Notes under the pieces: generated by a model | Databases searched by the model: none | What the model was told of the DNA's origin: nothing | Seen by the model: only the letters and a program-made list of their open reading frames with translations | From: Phenylobacterium sp. | Lineage (GTDB): Bacteria; Pseudomonadota; Alphaproteobacteria; Caulobacterales; Caulobacteraceae | Length of the DNA: 64,000 nt | Assembly (NCBI RefSeq): GCF_016793225.1 | Contig: NZ_JAEUMN010000012.1 | Location: 1-64,000, forward strand | Direction of reading: 5' to 3' | Shown here: positions 49,143 to 61,344 of the stretch, in pieces | Layout: every line of letters starts with the position of its first letter | Position numbering within the stretch: position 1 is the stretch's first letter | Program-made: the position numbers and the translations under genes

Positions 49143-49388
49143 ATGCTTGCCCTTCGCCCCAACTGCGAGTGCTGCGACCGGGACCTGGCGCCCGCCAGCC
49201 CCGACGCGCGCATCTGCAGCTTCGAGTGCACCTTCTGCGCCGACTGCGCCGACCATCGGCTGGAAGGACGTTGTCCCAACTGCGGCGGCGAGCTCGTGCG
49301 CCGCCCGATCCGGCCGGCCGCCGCCCTGGCCCGCTTCCCCGCCTCGACGGAACGCGTCCTGAAGCCCCACAAGGCCTGCGTCGCGTAG
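49143..49388 (+). CDS. DUF1272 zinc-ribbon protein
   Basis: 81 residues from ATG 49143. Eight Cys in paired arrangement (PNCECCDRDL, RICSFECTFCADCADHRL, GRCPNCGGELVRRP) match DUF1272, a small zinc-binding family of unknown function. It is followed by a REPIN-like doublet. Confidence 0.85.
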   Translation: MLALRPNCECCDRDLAPASPDARICSFECTFCADCADHRLEGRCPNCGGELVRRPIRPAAALARFPASTERVLKPHKACVA

Positions 49389-49410
49389 GGTTCAGACCCG
49401 GTTTCCACGA

Positions 49411-49543
49411 CTTCCGACCGTCCCGGCGAAGGCCGGGACCCAGGCCCAGGTGCGAGACCGTGGTTGGAGGGGCTCCGCGCCTGCGGAACCCACGTCTAAG
49501 CCATCCCATTTGGATCCCGGCCTTCGCCGGGATGACCGGTTAC
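49411..49543. repeat. REPIN-like inverted doublet, copy 2
   Basis: TCCCGGCGAAGGCCGGGAC at about 49420-49438 faces ATCCCGGCCTTCGCCGGGAT at about 49514-49533. Reverse-complemented, the block aligns along its length with 46126-46255, with the spacer partly diverged. It lies between the convergent DUF1272 and HisKA-REC genes. Confidence 0.8.
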
Positions 49544-49585
49544 GAGTACGGATCTACCCGATCGTCGCGGGCGGCCGGAGCGGAC

Positions 49586-50704
49586 TCAGGCCGCCCGCGC
49601 GGCCAGGGACGCCTCGAGCGCCGCAAAGAGCGCCTCGGTCCGGATCGGCTTGGCGATATGCCCGTCGGCCCCGGCGCCCGAGCTGGCCGCCCGGTCCTCG
49701 GCCGACGTGTTGGCCGAAAGCACGATCATCGGCGTTCGCGGCCGGCCGCCCGCCTGTTCCTCGGCGCGGATCATGCGGATGGCCGCCAGGCCGTCGAGGA
49801 CGGGCATGCGCAGGTCCATCAGGACCACGTCGAAGGCGCCGACCCGCCACGCCTCCACCGCCTCGTAGCCGTTCTCCACCGTCACCACCTGGGCCCCGGT
49901 CGCCTCCAGCATCAGCGCGATCACCTTGCGGTTCGTGGGATTGTCGTCGGCAGCCAGCACCCGCAGCGGCTGGTCCGGGGCGGCCTGCACCGCGTGCTCG
50001 TCGCCGGCGAGGTCGGCGTCCCCGTAGTCGAGGAGCCCCGTGACCAGCCGGTCCAGCTGCCGCGCGGCCGTGCGGATTTCCGAGACCAGCGCGCGCTGCC
50101 CGGGGCCCAGCTCCATGGCGTCCAGCGCCTGGGCCAGACCGAGCACGCCGTTCAGCGGCGTGCGCAACTCGTGGCTCATGTCGGCCAGGAACTCGGCCTT
50201 GGCCCGGTGCGCGGCTTCGGCGTGAGCGAGGGCGTGCTCCAGCAGCGCCGCCTGCCGCTTCATCTCGGTGATGTCCACGCGCAGGCCAATGACGCCGCCG
50301 TCGGACGTCCGCCGCTCCTCGATCATCAGCCAGCGCCCGTCGGCGACCTGCTGCTCGTGGCGTTCGCCGGTAGCCGCGGCGAGCTTCGCGAGGCGCGACG
50401 CCAGCCATGCCTCCTCGCGTCCGATGGCGTCCGGGTAATCGCCGCGGCGCACGCCCTCGCGCAGCGTGTCCACCAGCCGGGTCCCGGGCCGGAACAGGTC
50501 GGCCGAGCGGTGGTAGATCTCGGCGTAGCGCGCGTTCCAGAGGACGTAGCGGCCCTCCGCGTCGAGGAAGACCACGCCTTCGGGGATGGCCTCGATGGCG
50601 TCCCGCAGGCGGGCCTCCGCCCGGGCGGCCTGGTCGCGGGCCTCCGCAAGCGCCCGGCCGCCGAACAGCCGGGCGACCCGCGCCCAGAGCCCGCTTCCCG
50701 CCAT
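49586..50704 (-). CDS. PAS-HisKA-REC protein lacking a kinase ATPase domain
   Basis: 372 residues, cytosolic. A PAS_7-type domain (residues about 34-150, DAIEAIPEGVVFLDAEGRYV) is followed by a HisKA dimerisation helix pair with phosphoacceptor His178 in LADMSHELRTPLNGVLGLA. The chain then runs, after only about 45 residues, into a receiver domain (VLAADDNPTNRKVIALML, Asp297 in VLMDLRMPVLDG, Lys352 in IAKPI). The HATPase_c catalytic domain normally found between them is absent. It would need another kinase to load it and could act as a phosphotransfer or sensor adaptor. The frame is intact and the gene is alone, divergent from the HAD hydrolase. Confidence 0.87.
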   Translation of the reverse strand: MAGSGLWARVARLFGGRALAEARDQAARAEARLRDAIEAIPEGVVFLDAEGRYVLWNARYAEIYHRSADLFRPGTRLVDTLREGVRRGDYPDAIGREEAWLASRLAKLAAATGERHEQQVADGRWLMIEERRTSDGGVIGLRVDITEMKRQAALLEHALAHAEAAHRAKAEFLADMSHELRTPLNGVLGLAQALDAMELGPGQRALVSEIRTAARQLDRLVTGLLDYGDADLAGDEHAVQAAPDQPLRVLAADDNPTNRKVIALMLEATGAQVVTVENGYEAVEAWRVGAFDVVLMDLRMPVLDGLAAIRMIRAEEQAGGRPRTPMIVLSANTSAEDRAASSGAGADGHIAKPIRTEALFAALEASLAARAA

Positions 50705-50863
50705 GCCTCGCCTCCCCTGTTCCAGCAGGTCCAGGATGTCCGCCGACCCTTAACCGCGTGCGTCAATCGGGGGTTGCGGCGGCGAAAGCGGTTCGGCGCC
50801 CGCGGCCCGCGCAGCCGGCGCCCGGCGATTGCGCAACCTCCGGTCTGCGCCTTATGAGCGCGC

Positions 50864-51562
50864 ATGCGCATCACCACGATCGGCCTCGATGCCGACGACA
50901 CCCTTTGGCACAACGAGACGATCTTCCGGCTTAGCCAGGACCGGCTGCGCGAGATGCTGTCCGGCTTCGCCAGCCATGAGGTCACCACCGCCAAGCTGGC
51001 CGAGGTGGAGAAGCGGAACCTCAGGCTCTACGGCTACGGCGTGAAGGGCTTCACGCTCTCGATGATCGAGACCGCGATGGAATTGACCGGCGGCGACCCG
51101 CCGGGACGTCTCATCGCCGACATCCTGGCCGCGGGGCGCGAGATGCTGTCCGAGCCGGTCGAGCCCCTGCCCGGCGTGGACCACGCCCTGGCCGAACTTT
51201 CCGAGGCCGGCTACCGCCTGATCCTGATCACCAAGGGCGACCTTCTTCACCAGGAGCAGAAGCTGGCCGCCTCCGGGCTCGGCGACCTGTTCGCGGCCGT
51301 CGAGATCGTCAGCGAGAAGGACGCCCAGACCTATGCGCGCGTCTTCGATCGCTACGGCACAGGGGCGGCCGAGGCCGTGATGGCCGGCAATTCGCTGCGA
51401 TCGGACATCCTGCCCGCGCTCGAAGCCGGCGGCTGGGGCGCCTACATCCCCTACCCGATCACCTGGGCGCACGAGGTGGCCGACGCGCCGGAGGGCCACC
51501 CGCGGTTCACCGAGCTCGCCGCCATCTCGGAGCTGCCGGGGTGGGTCCGCTCGCTGGCGTGA
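50864..51562 (+). CDS. HAD-superfamily hydrolase
   Basis: 232 residues. Motif I is GLDADDTLW (nucleophile Asp9 and acid Asp11), motif II is LILITKGD, motif III includes Lys in VSEKDAQTYARV, and motif IV is GNSLRSDILPALEAGGW. A helical cap lies between residues 20 and 90. It is probably a cytosolic phosphatase for a small metabolite; the substrate is unknown. Confidence 0.88.
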   Translation: MRITTIGLDADDTLWHNETIFRLSQDRLREMLSGFASHEVTTAKLAEVEKRNLRLYGYGVKGFTLSMIETAMELTGGDPPGRLIADILAAGREMLSEPVEPLPGVDHALAELSEAGYRLILITKGDLLHQEQKLAASGLGDLFAAVEIVSEKDAQTYARVFDRYGTGAAEAVMAGNSLRSDILPALEAGGWGAYIPYPITWAHEVADAPEGHPRFTELAAISELPGWVRSLA

Positions 51563-51720
51563 GCACGCCGCGCCGGCGCGGCCGGTTGTCCGGGGTCGCA
51601 ACCGTCCGGCGAGCAGAGGCCCACCAGACGTCGCGGGCAGTACAGGAATGTCCGATCGCACATGCGCTGCCTCGTTCGCGTTCGGGCGAAGGGGCCGGCT
51701 CCCACCCCGGCCCCAGGGCC

Positions 51721-52278
51721 TCACGGCATCAGGACGGTGTCGACGACGTGGATGACGCCGTTGGACTGGAACACGTTGGCGATCGTGACGCGGCTCATGC
51801 CGCCCTTCGCGTCCGTGATCCAGAGCGCCCCGTTCCTCGACGTCACGGACAGGGCCTCGCCCTGGGCGGTCTTCAGGACGGCCTTGCCGCCGCCCGCCTT
51901 CACCCTGGCCGACAGGTCGCTGGCCGAGAGCCGGCCGGGGACCACATGGTAGGTCAGGACCTTGGTCAGGGCGCCCTTGTTCTCGGGCTTGACCAGCGTG
52001 TCCACCGTGCCCGGCGGCAGCTTGCCGAACGCCGCGTTGGTCGGGGCAAAGACGGTGAAGGGCCCGGGGCTGGAGAGCGTGGGCACGAGGTCCGCCGCCT
52101 TCACCGCGGCGACCAGGGTGGTGTGGTCCTTCGAGTTCACCGCGTTCTGCACGATGGTCCTGGAGGGGTACATGGGCGCGCCCCCGACCTGGACGGTCTT
52201 TTCGGCCGCGGAAGCCGGGACGGCGGCGGCGGCGATGGCGAGTCCGGCCGCGGCGGCGGCGAGGAACTTGGCGGTCAT
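51721..52278 (-). CDS. Secreted fasciclin-domain protein
   Basis: 185 residues from ATG 52278 (AAGGA upstream). A signal peptide (MTAKFLAAAAAGLAIAAAAV) is followed by one fasciclin/FAS1 domain with DHTTLVAAVKAADLVPTLSS, GPFTVFAPTNAAFGKLP, LTYHVVPGRLSASDL and NGVIHVVDTVLMP. FAS1 domains mediate adhesion. It lies downstream of an ECF sigma/anti-sigma pair on the same strand, the arrangement known for SigK-controlled fasciclin proteins in mycobacteria, so it is probably a target of that sigma factor. Confidence 0.9.
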   Translation of the reverse strand: MTAKFLAAAAAGLAIAAAAVPASAAEKTVQVGGAPMYPSRTIVQNAVNSKDHTTLVAAVKAADLVPTLSSPGPFTVFAPTNAAFGKLPPGTVDTLVKPENKGALTKVLTYHVVPGRLSASDLSARVKAGGGKAVLKTAQGEALSVTSRNGALWITDAKGGMSRVTIANVFQSNGVIHVVDTVLMP

Positions 52279-52398
52279 GTGGGAGTCTTCCTTGGGTTCA
52301 TCGCCTCGATCTGGCGACACCCCGGATACCGCCCTGTCAGCCGCAGCCGATGCGGCGTTTCCCCCGCCGATTCCGCAGGATAGGTCGGCAGGAATGCA

Positions 52399-52428
52399 GA
52401 AGCCGCCGCGGTGGCCCGCGGCGGCTTC
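52399..52428 (-). terminator. Hairpin after the anti-sigma gene
   Basis: A perfect 12-bp stem GAAGCCGCCGCG/CGCGGCGGCTTC with a 6-base loop, 27 bp beyond the anti-sigma stop (52455) and about 120 bp before the fasciclin start. There is no long T tract. It could be a terminator or partial terminator that sets lower expression between the two units. Confidence 0.6.
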
Positions 52429-52454
52429 GGAGAGGTCGGACGTGACGGCCGGCG

Positions 52455-53186
52455 CTACAGCCGCGAAAGCTTGCCCACGCCGATGACGGGCCCGCTGGGG
52501 CCGTCGGGGTTCTTGGAGCCGCCGGGCGGTTCGAGCGAGACCGCGAGGGCGGCGCCTTCGCTCATCTTGGCGAGCAGCTCGGCCGGGAGCGCGATCACCT
52601 TGGCCTTGCCGGACTCGACCAGACCCAGGGACTTGGGGTTCTCCTGGCCCGCGATGAGCCATAGCTGGTGGACCTTGTCGCGCTCGGAGCCCTCGGGGAG
52701 CAGCGAGGTGACGATCAGCTGCTTGCGGTCGGGGTCGTAGGCCGCGACGAACAGCGGCTGGACCCGGGTGTCCTGGCTGACCACGCTGGCCGAGAGCAGC
52801 TGGCCCTGCGGCTGGACCGGGACCTCCTGCGTCACGATCTGCGGCCCCTGCGCGGCGACCACGACGGCGGCGACGATGCCCGCAGCGGCAAGGCCGAACC
52901 CGCCCATGGCCGAGTTGCGCCAGAACCGCACACGGTTCGCCAGCGTGTTGTCGTTGGCCGGGAGCAGCCGCTCGATCCGCGCCCAGGTGTCCGAGGGCGG
53001 CGGAATGGCCTTCACGCTGTCCAGCATGGGCGCGAGGCGCTGCCGCCACGCCTCGACGTCGGCCGCGAAGGCCGGATCCTGCGCCATGCGCGTTTCGGCG
53101 TCCGCACGTTCCCGCGCGTTCAGCACCCCCAGCGCATGCTCTGCGGCCAGGGCTTCGGCTTCCGAAAGATCGGGGGCTTCGCTCAT
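52455..53186 (-). CDS. Anti-sigma factor (RskA/anti-sigma-K type)
   Basis: 243 residues from ATG 53186, which overlaps the sigma gene stop by ATGA. The N-terminal cytoplasmic sigma-binding region (AEALAAEHALGVLNARERAD, then VEAWRQRLAPM) is followed by one membrane helix (MGGFGLAAAGIVAAVVVAA, near residue 100) and a periplasmic beta-rich domain (VHQLWLIAGQENPKSLGLVE) typical of RskA proteins. It would hold the partner sigma at the membrane until a periplasmic signal releases it. Confidence 0.92.
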   Translation of the reverse strand: MSEAPDLSEAEALAAEHALGVLNARERADAETRMAQDPAFAADVEAWRQRLAPMLDSVKAIPPPSDTWARIERLLPANDNTLANRVRFWRNSAMGGFGLAAAGIVAAVVVAAQGPQIVTQEVPVQPQGQLLSASVVSQDTRVQPLFVAAYDPDRKQLIVTSLLPEGSERDKVHQLWLIAGQENPKSLGLVESGKAKVIALPAELLAKMSEGAALAVSLEPPGGSKNPDGPSGPVIGVGKLSRL

Positions 53187-53782
53187 GACTGGAGGCATCC
53201 CTTAAGCTTCGCCAGTCCCCGACGAATCCAACTCTTCACCGTGCCCAGCGGCGCATCCATTCGCCGGGCCAGCGCTTCGTACGTGACGCCTTCGAAGAAG
53301 GCGGTCCGGATGACCTTTTCCGTCCGATCGTCCAGTTCGCCCAGGCAGTGCGACAGGCGGTTCCGGTCGTCGGCGGCCGAAAGCAGCGCTTCGGCGCTCT
53401 CGGACCCATCCGGGATCTCCAACTCTTCCACCGGCTCCGCGTAGGCCATCGGCCCCCGCGCCCGCAGCCGGTCGATCGCGCGGTTGCGTGCGATCGTGCT
53501 GACCCAGGTCATCACGCTGGCACGGGAGGCGTCGAACCGGTCGGCGCGTCGCCATATGGTGACGTACACGTCCTGCAAAACGTCCTCACTCTCCTCGCGG
53601 TCGGAGAGGATACGGAGGCAAACGCCAAAAAGCTTCGCGGACGTCGCCTCGTAAAGTTGTCGCAGGGCGCCGCGATCGCCCTCGGCGATCCGCGCCATCA
53701 GCGGATTGAGGCTTTCTGAGGAGGTCGCAACGGCGGCCAAGTGAGATCCTACGGTTGAGGCCGCCGAAGGTCGGGCAGCCAT
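53183..53782 (-). CDS. ECF RNA polymerase sigma factor (SigK-like)
   Basis: 199 residues from ATG 53782 (a TTG at 53815 is less likely). Region 2 is GALRQLYEATSAKLFGVCLR and EDVLQDVYVTIWRRADRFDA; region 4 is RTEKVIRTAFFEGVTYEALA and PLGTVKSWIRRGLAKLKGCL. It is translationally coupled to its anti-sigma factor (ATGA overlap) with a fasciclin gene downstream, the SigK/RskA layout. I could not identify a matching ECF promoter pair by eye. Confidence 0.92.
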   Translation of the reverse strand: MAARPSAASTVGSHLAAVATSSESLNPLMARIAEGDRGALRQLYEATSAKLFGVCLRILSDREESEDVLQDVYVTIWRRADRFDASRASVMTWVSTIARNRAIDRLRARGPMAYAEPVEELEIPDGSESAEALLSAADDRNRLSHCLGELDDRTEKVIRTAFFEGVTYEALARRMDAPLGTVKSWIRRGLAKLKGCLQS

Positions 53783-53825
53783 TGCGAAGCTGCCTTCAGC
53801 CGCACGGTTAGGCAAGCGCTGGTTG

Positions 53826-54236
53826 TCACGGCGTGCGTTGGATTGTCACAGGGGCCCCCGGCGGCGCGAGGTCGATGGTGATCAGGCGGACGGGCTCCGG
53901 CCCCACCACCGACGCCTCATGCCACTGCTCGACCGCGTCCACGACCCAGTCGCCGGCCGCGACCTCGCGGACGTCCCCCGTGTCCAGGTTGATCACCCGC
54001 AGTCGCCCGGCGAGCACGTTGACCACGCGGGCATAGGGATGCTTGTGCGCCGCAAGGCGGCCGCCGGCCGGCAGCTCCACCTGGCTGATGCTGACGCGCA
54101 GGTCGCCCGGCGCAGCGCGGATCGGCTGGCCCGTGAGCGTGGCGTCGATCGTGACCGGCTTCCCCGGCGCGGGCGGGGTCTGGGCCGCAGCGGGAAAGGC
54201 CGCTGCGGCGAGAAGCAGGATCAGGACGCGTCGCAT
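53826..54236 (-). CDS. Exported cupin-domain protein
   Basis: 136 residues from ATG 54236. A signal peptide (MRRVLILLLAAAAFPAAAQ) is followed by a single cupin with the metal motif HKHPYARVVNVLAGRLRVIN and second block EQWHEASVVG. It is probably a periplasmic metal-binding or small-molecule-binding protein. It lies 43 bp upstream of the sigma start on the same strand and could share transcripts with it. Confidence 0.82.
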   Translation of the reverse strand: MRRVLILLLAAAAFPAAAQTPPAPGKPVTIDATLTGQPIRAAPGDLRVSISQVELPAGGRLAAHKHPYARVVNVLAGRLRVINLDTGDVREVAAGDWVVDAVEQWHEASVVGPEPVRLITIDLAPPGAPVTIQRTP

Positions 54237-54304
54237 GGCGACGACCCTGCCGCCGGCGGGCCGGCGCCGCAAGGCGCCGGGCGCTCAGCCTGAGCAGTGG
54301 ACGT

Positions 54305-54538
54305 CTACGCCGCGGCCTTGGCCTTGACGGTCGCCTTGCGGGTCGCCGCCCGCTTGGCCTTGGCGCGTTCCAGGCGCGCGTCCTTGCGGGCCGCAGCCTC
54401 GGTCTCCAGCGCGGGGAGCAGGTCCGCGGCCGCCGCCTTCTGCTTGTCGTCGCCGGTCTCGGCCAGCCGCTGCGCGTTGGCCAGCAGGTTCACGACCTCC
54501 TCGTCGCTCAAGGTCGGGATTCTGTCCACCAAGCTCAT
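54305..54538 (-). CDS. Small conserved Lys/Ala-rich cytosolic protein
   Basis: 77 residues from ATG 54538 with GGAG upstream. A helical N-terminal half (DRIPTLSDEEVVNLLANAQR) is followed by a tail of Ala, Lys and Arg (ERAKAKRAATRKATVKAKA), histone-H1-like in composition. I recall similar short proteins in alphaproteobacteria but no function. It is divergent from carB. Confidence 0.72.
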   Translation of the reverse strand: MSLVDRIPTLSDEEVVNLLANAQRLAETGDDKQKAAAADLLPALETEAAARKDARLERAKAKRAATRKATVKAKAAA

Positions 54539-54818
54539 CGGGCGACTCCGCTCTGCCGCCGCCGGGGATTCGGCGCGCCAAGGGATAGAGCCCGAGCCGC
54601 GTGTTAGTTGCGTGATTCGAAAGAGAAATTCTCGGGAACCAATCGGCCGCGGCGCAACACGGCCCGAGCGGCGGACGCCGCCATGGGCCGCGTATACCCT
54701 TCGGAGGACAGCGCAAGCTTGCGCGCGGGGAACTCCCCCTCTATTGGGGCGCCTTAACCTGAAGTCCTGACCGGTGACGGCGCGCGTCGCAGCGCGGCCG
54801 CCCTTGCGCGCGAGAGCC

Positions 54819-58109
<3,291 letters not shown>

Positions 58110-58237
58110 GGCGTCGGCCGGACGGGCGGGAGTTCCTGCGGCCGGAGGCATGACCTGCCTCAAGGCGGACCCTTGCCGTATCCGCCACAGAGGCCGACGG
58201 TCGCGCGCCCCCAGGCCCGCGAAAAGGAACCCATCCG

Positions 58238-58933
58238 ATGGCGCCACGCCACCTTGAACGCCACGCCGTGCAGCGGATCGGGTGGCTGCGCGCCGCGGTC
58301 CTGGGCGCCAACGACGGCATCGTCTCGACCGCCAGCCTCATCGTGGGCGTGGCCGCGGCCTCTCAGGGCCGCAGCGAGGTCCTGCTCGCCGGGGTCGCCG
58401 CGCTGGTGGCCGGCGCCTTCTCGATGGCGGCGGGCGAGTACGTCTCGGTCAGCTCTCAGGCCGACACCGAGACCGCGGACCTGTCGCGCGAGCGGGCGGA
58501 ACTGCGGGACCAGCCTGCGTTCGAGCGCGAGGAACTGGCCGCGATCTATGTCGCCCGGGGCGTCGAGATCGGCCTCGCGCGCCAGGTCGCGGACCAGATG
58601 ATGGCCAAGGACGCCCTCGGCGCCCACGCCCGCGACGAGCTCGGGATCTCCGACATGACCACCGCGCGGCCGGTGCAGGCCGCCGTCACCTCCGCGCTCA
58701 CCTTCTCGGCCGGCGCCGCGCTGCCCCTCGGCGCTGCGCTGCTGGCCCCGGAGGGCGCGATGGCCGTGGTCGTGTCGGCCGCCGCGATCGTCTTCCTCGC
58801 CGTCCTGGGAGCGGTCGGCGCGCGGGCGGGCGGCGCGAACATGCTGAAGGCGGTGGTCCGCGTCACCTTCTGGGGCGCCCTGGCGCTCGCCGCCACCGCC
58901 GGCGTCGGCGCCCTCTTCGGCGTGGCGGCGTAG
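58238..58933 (+). CDS. VIT1/CCC1-family Fe(II)/Mn(II) transporter
   Basis: 231 residues. Two N-terminal helices carry RAAVLGANDGIVSTASLIVG and SMAAGEYVSVSSQADTE, signature blocks of the VIT/CCC1 family. A cytosolic metal-binding helical segment (ERAELRDQPAFEREELAAIY, with VARGVEIGLARQVADQMM) follows, then three more helices. It exports or stores-out ferrous iron or manganese across the membrane. It is monocistronic after carB. Confidence 0.92.
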   Translation: MAPRHLERHAVQRIGWLRAAVLGANDGIVSTASLIVGVAAASQGRSEVLLAGVAALVAGAFSMAAGEYVSVSSQADTETADLSRERAELRDQPAFEREELAAIYVARGVEIGLARQVADQMMAKDALGAHARDELGISDMTTARPVQAAVTSALTFSAGAALPLGAALLAPEGAMAVVVSAAAIVFLAVLGAVGARAGGANMLKAVVRVTFWGALALAATAGVGALFGVAA

Positions 58934-58985
58934 GGTCCGTCCTGGGCGTGGGTTCGACCCACGCTCGCACGGCCTTCGGGGGGTC

Positions 58986-59255
58986 CTAGCCTTCGTCCGC
59001 GTCGTCCGCGCGCTCGTCCTCGGTCCCGGCCTCCAGGACCTTCATCGCGTCGTGGAAGCGCTTCAGCGCCGCCACCGAGGCCTGCACGCGCTGGGTGGCC
59101 GCGCCGGGATCGCCCTGGGCGGCGTTGATGACCGCCAGGTTGGTGCTGGCCACCGCATCGGCGAGGGCCTTCAGCGAGTCCCTCAGCGCGGCGAAATCGG
59201 CCGCCACGTCCGGCCCCTCATCGCCGTCGTCGATGTAGTCGTCCAGGCTCACCAT
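58986..59255 (-). CDS. Small acidic hypothetical protein
   Basis: 89 residues from ATG 59255 (GAGG upstream). It has acidic ends (DDYIDDGDEGPD and GTEDERADDADEG) around a helix (ALRDSLKALADAVASTNLAV, AATQRVQASVAALKRFHDAM). It is downstream of the RTX gene on the same strand. No family is recognised. Confidence 0.6.
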   Translation of the reverse strand: MVSLDDYIDDGDEGPDVAADFAALRDSLKALADAVASTNLAVINAAQGDPGAATQRVQASVAALKRFHDAMKVLEAGTEDERADDADEG

Positions 59256-59320
59256 GCGCGCCTCCGGTTCGCAGGCGGTGTGGCGCACCGCCGCGCAGAA
59301 GTCCACGGCGGTGCGACGGC

Positions 59321-61177
59321 CTATCCGCCGAAGTTGGTGACGCTGATGTCGGCCAGACCGCGGCCCACCAGCACCACGGCGTCCTCGGCCGTGCCGCCGT
59401 TGTTCGCGGTGTCGACGAAGACGATGGTGTCCGACCCCACCGACACGACGACGTACTTCACAGTGCCGCCGCCGATCTGGCTGTTGGCCTGCGTCATCGC
59501 CGCCTCGTAGGTGGCGGCGGTGAGTTCGAGGTAGGTGGTCCCGGCCACGGGCGCCGCCAGCGCTCCGAACCGCATCTGGTCCTCGACCGCCCAGTCCAGC
59601 ACCTGGTCGATCGCAGCGACGGTAACCCCGGAGTCGCCTGACGCGAACAGAAAGGTGTCCGTCCCGGCCCCGCCGGTGATGCGGTCGAAGCCGCCGTCGG
59701 CCCCGATCTGGTCGTTACCGGCGCCGCCGGTGACTGTGTCGTTCCCCGCCCCGCCCTTCAGCGAGTCGTCGCCGGCCCCGCCATCGAGCGAGTCGACGTC
59801 GTCGCCGCCTTGCAGGGTGTCATTGCCGGCGCCGCCGGTGAGCGTGTCGTTGCCGGGGCTGCCGATCAGAATGTCGTCGCCCAGATCGCCGAACAGGACA
59901 TCGTTGCCGTCCGCGCCCGCGGCCGTGTCGTTTCCATCTCCTAGGGAGATGTTCTCGTCCCCCGACCCGCTGAGGATGAAGTCGTTGCCGAGACCGCCCA
60001 CGATGATGTCGTTGCCGCCTCCGGTGTTGTCGATCGTGTCGTTGCCATCGCCGCCGACGACACTGTCGTTGCCAGCGCCGGTGTTGATTTCGTCGTCGCC
60101 TGTCCCGCCATCGATTGTGTCCGATCCCGCGCGCGCCGGGATCGAGTCGTTGCCGTCCTCACCGGCGATCACGTCCCCATTCACAGCGTCATCCGATCCG
60201 AGCACGGTGTCGTTGCCGGCATTGCCGTTCAAGCTGTCGCCGCCGCCGCCGGTGGTCACGAAGTTGTCGTTGCCGGCTCCGCCGATCAGCGTATCTCGCC
60301 CAAGCGAACTGGTCTGGATGGTGTCGTCGCCCAGGCCGCCGTCCAGGACGCTCACCGCCGTGGCCGTCAGACCTGAGGACGCGGTGACCCGGTCGTTGCC
60401 ATCGCCCCCGACGACCGAGAGACTACCGACGCCGGTCACGGTGTCGTTGCCATCGCCGCCATTGACCGACACGCTGCCGGTGTTGACCGAGGCGTCCACG
60501 CTGTCGTTGCCGCCCTCGCCGAAAACGGTGTCGCTGCCGCCGCCGGTGTTGATCGTGTCGTCGCCGAGGTTCCCGTTCAGGAAGTCGGCGCCCGAGCCGC
60601 CAACGACGCTGTCGGTCCCCTGCCCGCCCAGCAGGGTGTTCGAACCCGAACTGCCACTGGCCGTCACGGTGTCGTTGCCGAGATTGCCCTGGCCGAAGTT
60701 GAAGCCGCCTCCGCCGTCGATCATGTCGTCGTCGCGGCCGCCGTACTGGATGTCGTTCCCGGCGCCGCCCGAGAGGCTGTCGCCGCCCGCGTTGCCCTGC
60801 AGCTGGTCGCGGCCGGCGCCGCCCTGGAGGGTGTCGGCGCCGTCCCCGCCGTAGAGTCCGTCGTTGGTTCCCCCGTCAGCCCCGCCCGCGGCGGTCGCGG
60901 CGTTGAAATTGTCGCCTCCCGCCGTGCCGATGAAGAGCACCGAGCTGTCCGGGAACACCGGTCGGCTCGCGCTTACGATCGCGGCGTTGAAGTTCACCAG
61001 CCGGCTGGTGACCCCCGACAGGAGGCTGACCGACGCGGGCGCCGTGGCGGTCGCGGCCACGAACAGCACGGTCGTGGTCAGCGCGCTCTCACCGGCGCCG
61101 GTGAAGATCAGCGAGTCGATCCCGGCGAAGCCCTGCGCCTGCGTGTCGGTGATCGTCTCGAAGTTGAACGTCGCCAC
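59321..61177 (-). CDS. RTX-type calcium-binding repeat protein
   Basis: 618 residues from GTG 61177, which has a GGGGGG run before it; GTG 61192 is possible. The start [20 protein letters not shown] and the next 110 residues form a beta-rich domain. Long arrays of GGxGxDxUx-type nonapeptides ([20 protein letters not shown] and many more) follow, then a C-terminal segment rich in D/V/T ([13 protein letters not shown]) that would be the type I secretion signal. It is expected to be secreted and to fold on binding Ca2+. There is no signal peptide and no ABC/MFP/TolC exporter genes lie in this window. An adhesin or surface-layer role is possible. Confidence 0.88.
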   Translation of the reverse strand: MATFNFETITDTQAQGFAGIDSLIFTGAGESALTTTVLFVAATATAPASVSLLSGVTSRLVNFNAAIVSASRPVFPDSSVLFIGTAGGDNFNAATAAGGADGGTNDGLYGGDGADTLQGGAGRDQLQGNAGGDSLSGGAGNDIQYGGRDDDMIDGGGGFNFGQGNLGNDTVTASGSSGSNTLLGGQGTDSVVGGSGADFLNGNLGDDTINTGGGSDTVFGEGGNDSVDASVNTGSVSVNGGDGNDTVTGVGSLSVVGGDGNDRVTASSGLTATAVSVLDGGLGDDTIQTSSLGRDTLIGGAGNDNFVTTGGGGDSLNGNAGNDTVLGSDDAVNGDVIAGEDGNDSIPARAGSDTIDGGTGDDEINTGAGNDSVVGGDGNDTIDNTGGGNDIIVGGLGNDFILSGSGDENISLGDGNDTAAGADGNDVLFGDLGDDILIGSPGNDTLTGGAGNDTLQGGDDVDSLDGGAGDDSLKGGAGNDTVTGGAGNDQIGADGGFDRITGGAGTDTFLFASGDSGVTVAAIDQVLDWAVEDQMRFGALAAPVAGTTYLELTAATYEAAMTQANSQIGGGTVKYVVVSVGSDTIVFVDTANNGGTAEDAVVLVGRGLADISVTNFGG

Positions 61178-61344
61178 CCTGTCCCCCCGCACCGGCCCCC
61201 AAGGGCTGAGATCATGTTAGGTGAACGCCGGTCACGAATCCATGGCCGAGCTGGGGTAGCCCGGCGGCGTCGGGTCGATAGCCGCGGGCTATGCGGCGCG
61301 CGAAGGGCATGATGCTAGCCTCGGCGAAAAGCGAGGAGGCGCAG

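Noticed and set aside
53783..53825. TGTCACA/TGACAA-like strings upstream of the SigK-like gene as an ECF promoter
   Set aside because: No -10 partner at suitable spacing and no matching pair before the fasciclin gene could be found by eye.
59535..60854. Pro/Ser-rich frame on the + strand, 439 codons
   Set aside because: It is the antisense of the Gly/Asp-rich RTX repeats; its repetitiveness is inherited from them.
59700..60860. Repeated short motifs that could suggest a CRISPR or minisatellite
   Set aside because: The periodicity is 27 bp and in frame, encoding RTX nonapeptides. There are no conserved repeats with unique spacers.
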